Source of the DNA: Simkaniaceae bacterium
Lineage (GTDB): Bacteria > Chlamydiota > Chlamydiia > Chlamydiales > Simkaniaceae
Length of the DNA: 64,000 bases
Direction of reading: 5' to 3'
Assembly (NCBI GenBank): GCA_030064985.1
Contig: JASJDV010000008.1
Span: 1 to 64,000, forward strand
Part shown: positions 1 through 9,199 of the stretch, one piece after another
Layout: every line of letters begins with the position of its first letter
How positions within the stretch are numbered: the stretch's first letter is position 1
Position numbers and translations under genes: made by a program
Notes under the pieces: generated by a model
What the model was told of the DNA's origin: nothing
Databases searched by the model: none
The model's input: the letters and a program-made list of their open reading frames with translations, nothing else

Positions 1-231
1 ATGAGTCTGTACCAACTTTTTCCTACAATGAATATTTTTTCATTTTGTGTATTATTCGTATAGGCTCAAAGGGTAACAGCTTCGTGTAACGGTACCCCAT
101 CAAGCAAGCAAAAAACCGTGAATCTTTTAGTTTGCTTTGCTGTTTAAGGGTAGCGCCCCCTTTTTTTTTATCCTCCAGATCTATGAAAATTAGGACCTTG
201 CAATTAATTTTGTAAAAGGTAGTTTTAGGTT

Positions 232-440
232 CATGCCTATGGGGGAAAGTCTATTGGAAAATGTAACAAAAGCCGTTTTATATGTTGGAGATTCATTTAA
301 AGACATGAAGGCGGCGAATCGGAGCAGGCTTCCATTTTGTTGGAGTTACCACAGGACTCGTTTGTCCTGAGAAGTTTGAACGAGAGCATATAACAAAGAT
401 CAATCACTTGGCTAACCTGCTTACACTGATAAAGAATTAG
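232..440 (+). pseudogene. C-terminal remnant of a HAD-superfamily hydrolase (phosphoglycolate phosphatase-like), frameshifted
   Basis: Manual translation gives ...KAVLYVGDSFKDMKAAN / (1-nt shift) / GAGFHFVGVTTGLVCPEKFEREHITKINHLANLLTLIKN*. 'VGDSxxDMxAAxxAGxxxVGVTTG' is the HAD motif III/IV region. No long ORF in the ORF track. Confidence 0.65.
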
Positions 441-648
441 GCTTCAATTTTGTAATTTGGAAAGAGCCTCAAATCGGATTTTTTCTGCGAAAAACTTCTA
501 GTAACTGGATAGAAAATCGAACTCTTTATTTTCTTCATCAGATCTCAAAATTAGGAATCAAAGATCGATGAGAAAGACCAAGAGACTATATCTTCAATCA
601 TTCGTGTTACAAATGGAAATTTTAGGCTCATTATTTTCTGTGAAAAGG

Positions 649-2250
649 CTAAAGAATTCTATGAATTGTAAGAACAGTTTTAGGATAGTCTTCGACAAGA
701 GTAGGAAAGACTTCGGCAACGCTATTCAAAATCTCTTCTGCCTGTGATTGAACGGAAAATTGAAGGGTTTTTCTGACAATTTCTTTCAATGCATCTTCAA
801 AGTCCTGGTTATGCTTTTCTGACAAAAGCGCTGTATCAAAAAAATGAACGATCAAAAGATCCCCTTCTGTCCAGCTTTCTGTTGTTTCATAAAATCTATG
901 ATCAAGCTCTTCTCCAAGGCGAGGGTTTTGATTGGCTAAGAAACGAGGAGAGTTTGCTCCGATAGGAAGATGCATGAGGGTACCACAACCACAAGAAATA
1001 AATGAGAATTGGTTTGTAGAAGGAGCAAGGTATAAAAGCTGGAAGAGCAAATCTGAAGGGAGATCGTGAGAAGCAATCATCTCGTTGAGCGCAGTAATAA
1101 AAGTAATCGACTCAAAATGGGAATCTGCCGAAGTGATATAGTCTCGGGTTAAACTTTGAATCATTCCTTTTAAAAGGGCAATGTAGGAAAGAGCCTCTAC
1201 AGAAGACTCCATGTATTCACCCATAGCAATAAAATAGGTTTGATCAGCAAAGCGGATAAAATCGTAGTAAGATCCTAGGTCACTTTCTCGGTCAGGTTTT
1301 GCCAGTCCTACGTCGAAAGCTGGCCATTTAGGGACTTTTGCTGGTAAAAGTTTAAGGTGACTTTCTTCTAAATGGTCCCAAACTTCTTTGATTCCCTCTC
1401 CTTTCCCTCTTTTTTGTTCTTTTTTCAGGTAAGCAGAAATGTCGGTAATAAAGTCGACAATATCTTGATACCGCTCGTTTAAAGAAGGGGCGAGTGCTTT
1501 TTCAACAATTGCTCGTAAGTCACTAGGAAGAAGGGAAAGCTGAATCGATCCAAAACTTAACTTGCCTACTAGGAGTTCAAAGACAATGACCCCTATAGAA
1601 TAGATGTCTGTTGCAAAAGTAACGTTTAGAGGATCTTTTCTTTGCTCGGGGCTCATGTAGCTTGGAGTTCCTAAAAATTTTCCTCGCTGCAAGGGAAGTG
1701 CACTTTCTTTATCATAGGTGAGCTGAGCAATGCCAAAATCAATCACTTTAACACTTCCACCTTTTGTCATTAAAATATTTTCAGGTTTTAAGTCGCGGTG
1801 AATCACGCCGTGTGTATGCAGGTGAAGGATGGCGTAAGCCACTTGCAAAACAATTTCAATGCAAGTTTTTGGAGAGAAATTTTGTTGCATGATGAATTGT
1901 TTCAGTGAGATTCCCTGAACAAATTCTGTTGCAATATAAAGACCATTTTCCCATTCCCCGTGTCCTTTTAATTTGATAATATTAGGATGGTTGGTAAGAG
2001 AAATGATTTCTGATTCTTGTAAGAATTGTTGGATCATTTCAGGGTGCGTAAGATACTTGGGAGAAAGAACTTTAACAACAATGGGAGAATGATCTTTAGG
2101 ATCCAATCCTAAATAAAGAAAACTCATTCCACCCTTACTTAAAAGAACTTCAATTTTATAAGGGCCAATATGAGAGGGATGAGATAAAGGCTTATCCTCT
2201 CCCGTTAGATTCGGAAGGGTTGATTGCTTATGAAAATCTTCTGCAGTCAC
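649..2250 (-). CDS. pkn5: Ser/Thr protein kinase (Pkn5-like) with C-terminal SpoIIE/RsbU-type PP2C-like domain
   Basis: VIHRDLKPENILM, VIDFGIAQ, GTPSYMSPEQ kinase motifs. C-terminal half YYDFIRFADQTYFIAMGEYMES...FSFISCGCGTLMHLP...WTEGDLLIVHFFDTALL resembles the PP2C SpoIIE fold. Adjacent to sctQ as in chlamydial T3SS loci. Confidence 0.85.
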   Translation of the reverse strand: MTAEDFHKQSTLPNLTGEDKPLSHPSHIGPYKIEVLLSKGGMSFLYLGLDPKDHSPIVVKVLSPKYLTHPEMIQQFLQESEIISLTNHPNIIKLKGHGEWENGLYIATEFVQGISLKQFIMQQNFSPKTCIEIVLQVAYAILHLHTHGVIHRDLKPENILMTKGGSVKVIDFGIAQLTYDKESALPLQRGKFLGTPSYMSPEQRKDPLNVTFATDIYSIGVIVFELLVGKLSFGSIQLSLLPSDLRAIVEKALAPSLNERYQDIVDFITDISAYLKKEQKRGKGEGIKEVWDHLEESHLKLLPAKVPKWPAFDVGLAKPDRESDLGSYYDFIRFADQTYFIAMGEYMESSVEALSYIALLKGMIQSLTRDYITSADSHFESITFITALNEMIASHDLPSDLLFQLLYLAPSTNQFSFISCGCGTLMHLPIGANSPRFLANQNPRLGEELDHRFYETTESWTEGDLLIVHFFDTALLSEKHNQDFEDALKEIVRKTLQFSVQSQAEEILNSVAEVFPTLVEDYPKTVLTIHRIL

Positions 2251-2277
2251 TCCAAGGATTCCCGGTTAAAGCTAAAG

Positions 2278-3426
2278 CTATTGACCCAATTTTATAATTT
2301 TTACACCGATCACATCGCCGATTTGAAGGAGTGCGCCTTTCCCTATACACTGACCATTAGCGACTAATTTCACTCCTTTCTCCACTTGAACACCTAGTTC
2401 AATAACGTTCCCAGGTTTGAGTTTTAAGAGTTTATCTAAGCTCATTTTTAGTTTTGCTACTTCAATGGTAAGAGAAACGGGAACTTTGTTTGGGGATACC
2501 ATTGATTCCTCAGGCGCTTCGTCGACAGAAACAGCCTCCTTGTCTACTGATTCACCATAAGGGGGTTTTTCGTCATTTTCGTTGTCCATTGTATTTTCCT
2601 CAAAGTAGTGTGCGTAATCGAGAATTTTAATTGAGTCTTCCTTCACTTTTGCGTGAAAAAGGGGAGTCTTCTCAAGCTCAAGCTGAAAGGTTCCTTTCTT
2701 TAATTTGGGATAGTAAGAGCAGTGATCGAGAATGACAAAGTCACCTTCTCGGATTTTTCTCCAACTCTCTTGAGACAGTATAGTGCGCCCAGCACTAACA
2801 GAAACCTCGGCAAAAACCGATGGATAGAGATTGGAAGGGAAAGAGAAGTTCCAATCTTGTGCATAATGGTGTTTCACGGATTCCTGAAAATGTGTTGGGC
2901 AAATGAGTCGTCCCCAAATTGTCTCTTTTGTATACGCAATCGCGAGATCAATGCAGTAAGCATTTTCTTTTACTAGTGGCATATCAATCAGTTTAGGAGC
3001 AAGGCCTGGAAAGATTTGTATTTTCTCTACGACTTTCATCGATTGAGCACATAAGTAGCGTAGGAAACCTTCTTGCAAGTAAGGATCTGAAAAACCGTCA
3101 TTTCCAGCTTCAGGGTGAATAACCCAGGAGGAGAGTTTTGAAAAATCTTCGGACGGGAAAACAAGAAAAAAACTTCCCTTGAGAGGAGAAAGCTCAATGG
3201 CTAGCTGCAATGGCGAACGTCCCATTCCACTCAGAATGCCACTTCCCTTTTTCCATTCAGCACTTCCTACTGAGACTTTTAGATTCTTAACTCCTAAAGA
3301 GGTAGAAAGTTCATGTGTAAAGTCTTTCCATGGAAAGGTTGGAAAAGATCCCCACATAGGTATGTCTCGAGCTCCTAACACTAGGGATTCTACTTGTTTT
3401 ATCCACTGATCAGACGGTGCGCTCAT
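2278..3426 (-). CDS. sctQ: T3SS cytoplasmic C-ring protein SctQ (CdsQ), SPOA domain at C-terminus
   Basis: C-terminal 'VSLTIEVAKLKMSLDKLLKLKPGNVIELGVQVEKGVKLVANGQCIGKGALLQIGDVIGVKIIKL' is a SpoA/FliN-type domain. Operon position after SctN/O/P. Confidence 0.9.
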   Translation of the reverse strand: MSAPSDQWIKQVESLVLGARDIPMWGSFPTFPWKDFTHELSTSLGVKNLKVSVGSAEWKKGSGILSGMGRSPLQLAIELSPLKGSFFLVFPSEDFSKLSSWVIHPEAGNDGFSDPYLQEGFLRYLCAQSMKVVEKIQIFPGLAPKLIDMPLVKENAYCIDLAIAYTKETIWGRLICPTHFQESVKHHYAQDWNFSFPSNLYPSVFAEVSVSAGRTILSQESWRKIREGDFVILDHCSYYPKLKKGTFQLELEKTPLFHAKVKEDSIKILDYAHYFEENTMDNENDEKPPYGESVDKEAVSVDEAPEESMVSPNKVPVSLTIEVAKLKMSLDKLLKLKPGNVIELGVQVEKGVKLVANGQCIGKGALLQIGDVIGVKIIKLGQ

Positions 3427-3635
3427 AGCATTTTTATCCAGTTTTTCTACAATTGCTAAAGATACTTGATTTAGTTCAAAATTAGAAAGAGATTTTTCTT
3501 CAAAGCCACTCTTCGGTCGCTGTTTTCAAAAATTTTTCAGGAACATTAACCCAGCTTACAGGATGTCTCACCCTCTAAAAACTTCCTCTTGCCATAGAAG
3601 GATACTACTGTCGGTTTTTAGAGGACAAATAACGC

Positions 3636-4319
3636 TCAAAACCTGGTCATAATTTCTTTGGAAGACTTTTGGGGTTGACTACGTGTTTTTTTGTCTTTTT
3701 CCTCTTGCGTGCAGGTGCGATTTTCATTAAGTCTTGGAGGAAGGATATGGACTTGAAACCCTTGAAGGGCTTGGTGTGTTTTCAGAGAATTTTGTAATGT
3801 AGCTAGGTGCGTTGTAAAAAGATTCAGGCATTCCGAACTTCCCAATAGTTGGAGGTTAAAGCTGTGGGGGGCTGTATCATAATGATCCACGATAATTTGC
3901 GCACCGTCAAAAGCAGACCCTTTCATCTGTATAAAGACCGTTGTTGTTGTGATTCCGTTTTGACTTTCGACAAGAATAAAATTTGCCATTTTTTCCAGCA
4001 GATCAGTCATTTCTGGAGTCAATGCGGAAGTCAATGTTGTAGAAAGTGTTTCTTCGGTGGCGATTGTGGTAGATATTTCTTGAATTTTTCCGTGTTGCGC
4101 TACATGGCTGAGCTCTTGCTTTCTTTGAGAGGAGTCTTCTTTTTTTTCCTTCTTCTCTTTTTTCGAGGCTATATCGAAAACCGAAAGTTTTCTTTGGTCT
4201 TGTTTAAGAAACTTGTGGGAAACCATGGCTTCATGGAAACGCCGTTTTGATGCTGTTTGTTCTTCTTTTTTCTTTTCAGTATTTTGAGTATTTATAGATT
4301 GGGGTTTTTCTATTTCCAT
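3636..4319 (-). CDS. second SctP-like (CdsP/T3S needle length regulator) protein
   Basis: C-terminal domain (GITTTTVFIQMKGSAFDGAQIIVDHYDTAPHSFNLQLLGSSECLNLFTTHLATLQNSL) is clearly paralogous to the neighbouring 374-aa protein (GITTTTMTMNMPGSVFDGTQVILNQYSTAPNAFNIQLVGHPDSVKIFTQNLDALRESF). Confidence 0.75.
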   Translation of the reverse strand: MEIEKPQSINTQNTEKKKEEQTASKRRFHEAMVSHKFLKQDQRKLSVFDIASKKEKKEKKEDSSQRKQELSHVAQHGKIQEISTTIATEETLSTTLTSALTPEMTDLLEKMANFILVESQNGITTTTVFIQMKGSAFDGAQIIVDHYDTAPHSFNLQLLGSSECLNLFTTHLATLQNSLKTHQALQGFQVHILPPRLNENRTCTQEEKDKKTRSQPQKSSKEIMTRF

Positions 4320-4348
4320 AAACGGCTTTTGTTATTTTCCTTGATAGG

Positions 4349-4637
4349 TTGACATCCTCTCCTCCCTAGAGGAAAAAGATTCCTGATTACTCAGGCTAAA
4401 CTTACGGTCACCCATGTTTAGAGATTCTTGTTTCTACGATGCTGCTAATGTATCTCTTCCGCAGGCTAACACGGCGTGCCCTGTCGTTTTTCAAAGCATA
4501 CTCTTAGCCCGTGAATACTTCAACTCATATTTTCTATGGAGGAAATGTATTGGGAGCTAAAAACTTCAGTACAAGGAAAGCGCCTTATATCTTCCACCTC
4601 AAGGAAGGGGTTTTTCGGTGTGTTTTGAAATAGAAAA
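4349..4637 (-). mobile_element. IS200/IS605-family tnpB 3' relic with right-end / omega-RNA-like hairpins (copy 1)
   Basis: Reverse strand decodes GHAVLACGRDTLAAS*KQESLNMGDRKFSLSNQES (TnpB C-terminus-like), then AGCCTGAGTAATCAGG hairpin and CCTCTAGGGAGGAGAGGATGTCAA end. Near-identical copy at 49105..49391. Confidence 0.7.
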
Positions 4638-4677
4638 ATTGAAATTTAGTGGCAGGAAGAGAGAGGCGTCATGCGGG

Positions 4678-5802
4678 TCAACCACCACGCTTATCGCCTT
4701 GTTTATCTTGATCACCAGCGCTTTCAGCGCGTCGAATAAGGTGAGGAGATTTTTTTGATGTAGTGAGGATGGGAGTAAGAATATTGGTCTCAAAGGTAAA
4801 ATTCGCTTGTCTGAAAGATTCTCTTAAAGCATCGAGATTTTGAGTAAAGATTTTGACTGAGTCTGGATGGCCTACCAATTGGATATTAAACGCGTTAGGT
4901 GCAGTACTATATTGATTGAGGATCACTTGTGTTCCATCAAAAACAGAACCTGGCATGTTCATAGTCATGGTGGTCGTTGTGATTCCTTTGTCTTGTTGAA
5001 CGGTCATCACTCCACCCATTTTTTCGAAAAGTTCATAAACTTCAGGTGAGAGTTTTGCATAGGAGGGAATGTCAGTGGGAGTAACAATTGCAGGGAGAGG
5101 GTTTTCAAAGGTAGGAAGGGGGATTCCAGCAGTTTGGCTGCCAGCTTCAACGAAAAAACCTTCGTCTTTTTTTTCTCTTCCCTCCATTTTCCCTTGTTCT
5201 CCTTCACTAGAAGGTGGTACAAAAGACCCTTCAATTGCAGTTGCTTGTTTTTCTTCTCCCATTTTTTGACTCCGAGCTTCTTCTGCTGAAAAGCGCTTGA
5301 AAAAGCTAGGGTCTTTAGTAGGACCTTCTTGGATTCCTGCGTCAAGAGTTTCTTTGTCAGCTTTTTGTAGCGGTTGCGTCTGTTCAGAAGAAGTTGTTTG
5401 CTCTTGGCCTGTTTGACTTTGAGGCTGGGAAAGTGCTGCTGATGAAGGGTCGGTTGAAATGGACCCTGAAGGGGGGACTGTGTCAGTGGCTTCCTCCTGA
5501 GAGTCAACTTGTCGGCGAGTTCCGGCAGATTCTTTATCAAATACATTCCCCAGTTCTTCCTTACCGCTCATGAATTCAGAAAAGGATGTGACAGGGTTTA
5601 GAGCAGGGGTTTGTCCTTGAACCTCTTCGTCGCTCCCTTCTTCTTTGGGAAGGTTGCGTTTTTTTCTTTTTTGTGTCTCATCAGACTCATCGACTTTCAT
5701 CACCTTCTTAAATTTTTCAGGGTCAATTTTGTTGGAAGACCTTTTTTCTTCAGGAGTATTGTAGGGACGTTGAAGATTACCCTTGATTTTATTAGGATCC
5801 AC
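4678..5802 (-). CDS. sctP: T3SS needle-length regulator SctP (CdsP-like); N-terminus low complexity/disordered, GTG start
   Basis: Operon position immediately downstream of sctO (sctN-sctO-sctP order). Pro/Gln/Ser-rich N-terminus plus conserved C-terminal domain. Confidence 0.8.
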   Translation of the reverse strand: MDPNKIKGNLQRPYNTPEEKRSSNKIDPEKFKKVMKVDESDETQKRKKRNLPKEEGSDEEVQGQTPALNPVTSFSEFMSGKEELGNVFDKESAGTRRQVDSQEEATDTVPPSGSISTDPSSAALSQPQSQTGQEQTTSSEQTQPLQKADKETLDAGIQEGPTKDPSFFKRFSAEEARSQKMGEEKQATAIEGSFVPPSSEGEQGKMEGREKKDEGFFVEAGSQTAGIPLPTFENPLPAIVTPTDIPSYAKLSPEVYELFEKMGGVMTVQQDKGITTTTMTMNMPGSVFDGTQVILNQYSTAPNAFNIQLVGHPDSVKIFTQNLDALRESFRQANFTFETNILTPILTTSKKSPHLIRRAESAGDQDKQGDKRGG

Positions 5803-5804
5803 TT

Positions 5805-6299
5805 TTACCTTTTATGTTTTTTGGATGTGTGCATTACTGTTCCTAGCTCATCGGTTTCGATGCCTTCTTGACGAATTGCAACAGCTTTCATCTCTTTTTT
5901 CCACTCTTTTTTATGGATTTTTAACTTTTCAACATCTTGTTGTTTTTTAAGCATCTCTTGCCGGGCAGCAGCAACGACTTTTTTAGCTTCTTTCACTTGG
6001 TTTTGTTGGATTTCTACCTTTTTTTCTTTTTGTTTAAGCTCTTCTTCGACGACTTTGAGATAGTCACGCATCATTTCAATTTTGTTGGAAGTCGTTCCTT
6101 TATCGAGCTCTTCACGGAGCTGATCCATTTTATGTTTTTTATGTTTAAAAGTTTTGTCTCTTTCTACTTTGACTTTTTTAAGTTTTGTCTCTTCTTTTTC
6201 TAAAATTTCTTTTTTCTCTTTTACTAGCCGTTCGGCTTCTTCAAGCCGACGTTGTTTAATTCTTACAAGTTGTTGAAGAGGGTATGTATCATCGCCCAT
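5805..6299 (-). CDS. sctO: T3SS stalk protein SctO (CdsO), long alpha-helical coiled coil
   Basis: 164 aa, entirely charged coiled coil, directly after sctN (FliJ/YscO position). Confidence 0.88.
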   Translation of the reverse strand: MGDDTYPLQQLVRIKQRRLEEAERLVKEKKEILEKEETKLKKVKVERDKTFKHKKHKMDQLREELDKGTTSNKIEMMRDYLKVVEEELKQKEKKVEIQQNQVKEAKKVVAAARQEMLKKQQDVEKLKIHKKEWKKEMKAVAIRQEGIETDELGTVMHTSKKHKR

Positions 6300-6301
6300 A
6301 C

Positions 6302-7624
6302 TTACCTAAAAAGAGCGCGTAACTGCTCGAGGGTTTGTTCAAAAGTACATTTTTCCTCAACTTTTTGTTTTAAGAAATGGTTCACTTTATCGATGTATTT
6401 GATCGCAAAGTCTGCTTGTTTATCAGATCCAGGTTTATACTCTCCGATGCGAATCAAGAGTTCATTCTTTTTATAGCTAGCTAAGACTTCACGTACTTGC
6501 CCAATTAGCTTTCGATGGTCTTCGCTAGTGATATTTGGAAGAATACGACTGACAGAGGCAAGAATATCAATTGCGGGATAATGGTATTGACGTGCGAGAT
6601 CACTTGAAAGGATAATATGCCCATCGAGAATGGAGCGTACTTCATCGGCAACTGGTTCATTCATGTCATCTCCAGCAACAAGGATCGTGTAAAACGCGGT
6701 AATCGATCCTTTGGAGGAGTTTCCTGAACGCTCAAGTAGTCTGGGAAGTGTTGCGAAGACGGAAGGAGTGTATCCTGCTCTAGCAGGGGGTTCTCCTGCT
6801 GCGAGACCAACTTCACGCAGGGCACGTGCAAAGCGGGTCACCGAGTCCATCATCAAGATGACTGTTTTCCCTTGATCCCTAAAATATTCTGCAATAGATG
6901 TTCCGACATAAGCTGCACTCAAACGGAGTTGCGCAGCTTGATCAGACGTTGAGACAATAACAACCGAGCGGGCGAGCCCCTCAGGACCTAAGTCCTGTTC
7001 GATGAACTCTCGAACTTCCCTACCACGCTCACCAACAAGAGAGATGACATTGACATCAGCTTGCGCATAACGAGCCATCATCCCAAGCGTTGTCGATTTA
7101 CCTCCCCCAGCTGCAGCAAAAATTCCGATCCGTTGTCCTCGACCAGCTGTCAGAATTCCATCAATCGCACGGATCCCTACAGAAATAGGGTCTTTGATCA
7201 TTTGGCGTTCTAATGGGTCGGGTGGTGGATTAATAATTGAATAACTTTCTTCGAGTTCTAAAGGTCCTTTTTGATCGATATCTAAGGGGCGCCCCATTCC
7301 ATCAAGAACGCGACCAAGGAGATTAGGACCCACTTTAATATGAAGAGGAAGCCTTGTCGGAATCACTTCTGAAGAAGGTCCTACACCAGTCATTTCTCCT
7401 AAGGGAGAAAGAAAAACTTCTTCTTTAGTAAAGCCAACAACTTCAGTAATGAGGGGTTCTCCCTGTCTTTTAACAAGACAAACTTCTCCCATTTTTACGT
7501 TGGGGACAATTGCACGGATGAGCATCCCAACAATTTCAGTGATGCGCCCGTGGATGGTTGTGAGTTCAATATCTTCTAGATGGCTAATGAATTTTTCAAA
7601 GTCCGAACTTTCGATCATAGACAC
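6302..7624 (-). CDS. sctN: T3SS ATPase SctN (CdsN)
   Basis: Walker A GIFAAAGGGKST, Walker B VILMMDS, 'GEPPARAGYTPSVFATLPRLLERSG' signature of T3SS/flagellar ATPases. Confidence 0.96.
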   Translation of the reverse strand: MSMIESSDFEKFISHLEDIELTTIHGRITEIVGMLIRAIVPNVKMGEVCLVKRQGEPLITEVVGFTKEEVFLSPLGEMTGVGPSSEVIPTRLPLHIKVGPNLLGRVLDGMGRPLDIDQKGPLELEESYSIINPPPDPLERQMIKDPISVGIRAIDGILTAGRGQRIGIFAAAGGGKSTTLGMMARYAQADVNVISLVGERGREVREFIEQDLGPEGLARSVVIVSTSDQAAQLRLSAAYVGTSIAEYFRDQGKTVILMMDSVTRFARALREVGLAAGEPPARAGYTPSVFATLPRLLERSGNSSKGSITAFYTILVAGDDMNEPVADEVRSILDGHIILSSDLARQYHYPAIDILASVSRILPNITSEDHRKLIGQVREVLASYKKNELLIRIGEYKPGSDKQADFAIKYIDKVNHFLKQKVEEKCTFEQTLEQLRALFR

Positions 7625-7700
7625 CTTTTTACGCTATTTCCTATAAGCCCATGATAGCTAAAAAATGGATTTAAGGCGAGACTGTGTTAATAGAAAGGCA

Positions 7701-8351
7701 TTATAGCTGGATATTGAAAAGAGTTTTAATATCGCTAACAGCTGTGCTTAATAAGATAGAAGAATACTCAAGCTCTTGTTGCGCTTTGGCAAGTTTAACT
7801 TGAATTAAAAGAAGGTTTCCTGGATTCATCGATGTCCCATTTGCATTGAGCTCTTTAATTTTTGCTTGGGCATTCGAAAGTTGATTTTGGGAATCAGAGA
7901 GAAGTCCTAAAAATTTGTTCACAGGATTTTTTCGGTTGAATGGCTCCACAGGGGAACCAACATCAGCGCCCGTTTTCTGTGCAGCGGTGCGAATATTTTG
8001 ATTCGCACTGGTCAGTTTATTTCTGAGAAGATATTTTTGTGATTGTCGAAGATTCAGGTTTTTATTATTCAGTTGAGTCTGCAAATCACCTAAAACGGAG
8101 GCAGTACTATTCATCTGCCCTAAAACAGATTTATGTGTAGGACCGGTTGAAATAGCAGTCTTTCCTTGAGCAGCCAAGTCAAAAGGGGAGAGATCTTCTG
8201 TTTTTGCGCTAGAAATTTGAGAGCTTCCTTCTTTCATGAAGGAATCGAAAGATGCAGAAGGCTTGGGTTGCTCTTGGTCTGCAGGCTGCATTGATTTTAT
8301 TGGGTCGATATTTGTAGCATTTGGAATTTTTTCTGGTCTACCGTCTGCCAT
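7701..8351 (-). CDS. CT668-like protein; candidate inner-rod protein SctI
   Basis: C-terminus 'MNPGNLLLIQVKLAKAQQELEYSSILLSTAVSDIKTLFNIQL' fits SctI/PrgJ/YscI-like C-termini (PxxLLxxQxxLxxxxxxxxLxxxxxxxxxxxIxTLxxxQ). Confidence 0.65.
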   Translation of the reverse strand: MADGRPEKIPNATNIDPIKSMQPADQEQPKPSASFDSFMKEGSSQISSAKTEDLSPFDLAAQGKTAISTGPTHKSVLGQMNSTASVLGDLQTQLNNKNLNLRQSQKYLLRNKLTSANQNIRTAAQKTGADVGSPVEPFNRKNPVNKFLGLLSDSQNQLSNAQAKIKELNANGTSMNPGNLLLIQVKLAKAQQELEYSSILLSTAVSDIKTLFNIQL

Positions 8352-8364
8352 TCTTTACACTTAT

Positions 8365-8778
8365 CTAGGGTGAAGTTGCTGTTTTTTTCACAAATTCATC
8401 AACAAAATCCAGTGTTGTATTTGCGACTTTTTTGACATCGTCATTCGGTGAGTTTTTTGCGGCCTGTTCTAAAACTTGCTTTCCTTCTGTCACCTGATCT
8501 GGAGTTAAGGAAAGTGCAATCCCCAGAAGGGTTTGTGCCATTGTGTTGTCTGGTTCTTTTGTAATAACAGTGCGGAAGCATTCTATCGCACTTTTTAGCT
8601 CAAGCTTGTGCAAGTGAAGGTATCCCAATCCTACAGTGATTAAAGTATTGTCAGGGCGGAGAAGATTGCAGGCCTCGAATAGTCTTGAAGCAGCAGTTTC
8701 ATCTGCGCGATTAATAGCTATGAATCCTCCCTCTAAGAATAGAAAAAAGTCTTCCTCATACTTCGAAAAATCTGTCAT
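8365..8778 (-). CDS. sctG: TPR-type T3SS needle chaperone SctG (CdsG)
   Basis: TPR repeats (LITVGLGYLHLHKLELKSAIECFRTVITKEPDNTMAQTLLGIAL). Next to the needle gene. Confidence 0.75.
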   Translation of the reverse strand: MTDFSKYEEDFFLFLEGGFIAINRADETAASRLFEACNLLRPDNTLITVGLGYLHLHKLELKSAIECFRTVITKEPDNTMAQTLLGIALSLTPDQVTEGKQVLEQAAKNSPNDDVKKVANTTLDFVDEFVKKTATSP

Positions 8779-8830
8779 CGTTTATTCCCTTTGTTTATTT
8801 TCCTTACTTCTCATCCATTAAAGGAAAGGA

Positions 8831-9085
8831 TTAGCTTGTTTTCTGGTTTCTTACAGAGTTATTGATCATCGTATTGACCTGAGAGATCAAGTTTGAGATC
8901 GAATCACCGACTTGCGTCACTTGTGACAATGAGAATTGTAGAAGAAGGAACTTACCTGGTGTTGCTGCGGAAAGTTTACTTGCAACGTTTCTTACCTGAG
9001 ACACAACAGCTGCTTGCAACTTTGAATATTTTTTGATCAGTGTTACAAACGTTAGTGAAACAGGATGTCCTTTTGCTTCTGGCAT
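8831..9085 (-). CDS. sctF: T3SS needle subunit SctF (CdsF)
   Basis: 84 aa helical protein; C-terminus 'ATPGKFLLLQFSLSQVTQVGDSISNLISQVNTMINNSVRNQK' is needle-like. Confidence 0.85.
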   Translation of the reverse strand: MPEAKGHPVSLTFVTLIKKYSKLQAAVVSQVRNVASKLSAATPGKFLLLQFSLSQVTQVGDSISNLISQVNTMINNSVRNQKTS

Positions 9086-9199
9086 TTTTTATATCTCCAT
9101 GGTTTTTTAACCTTTCTTATTTCCTATGCCAAACTTTAAGATTTTAAGGAAAGAATTAAACAGTTTTTTGTGAGCATGTAAAAGTTTGCATAAGCTCTA

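Noticed and set aside
3849-4250. 133-aa plus-strand ORF antisense to the second sctP
   Set aside because: Antisense shadow ORF with F/L/R-rich composition, no RBS or homology.
5007-5546. 179-aa minus-strand ORF
   Set aside because: Out-of-frame overlap entirely inside sctP; low-complexity K/L/Q composition typical of a shadow frame.
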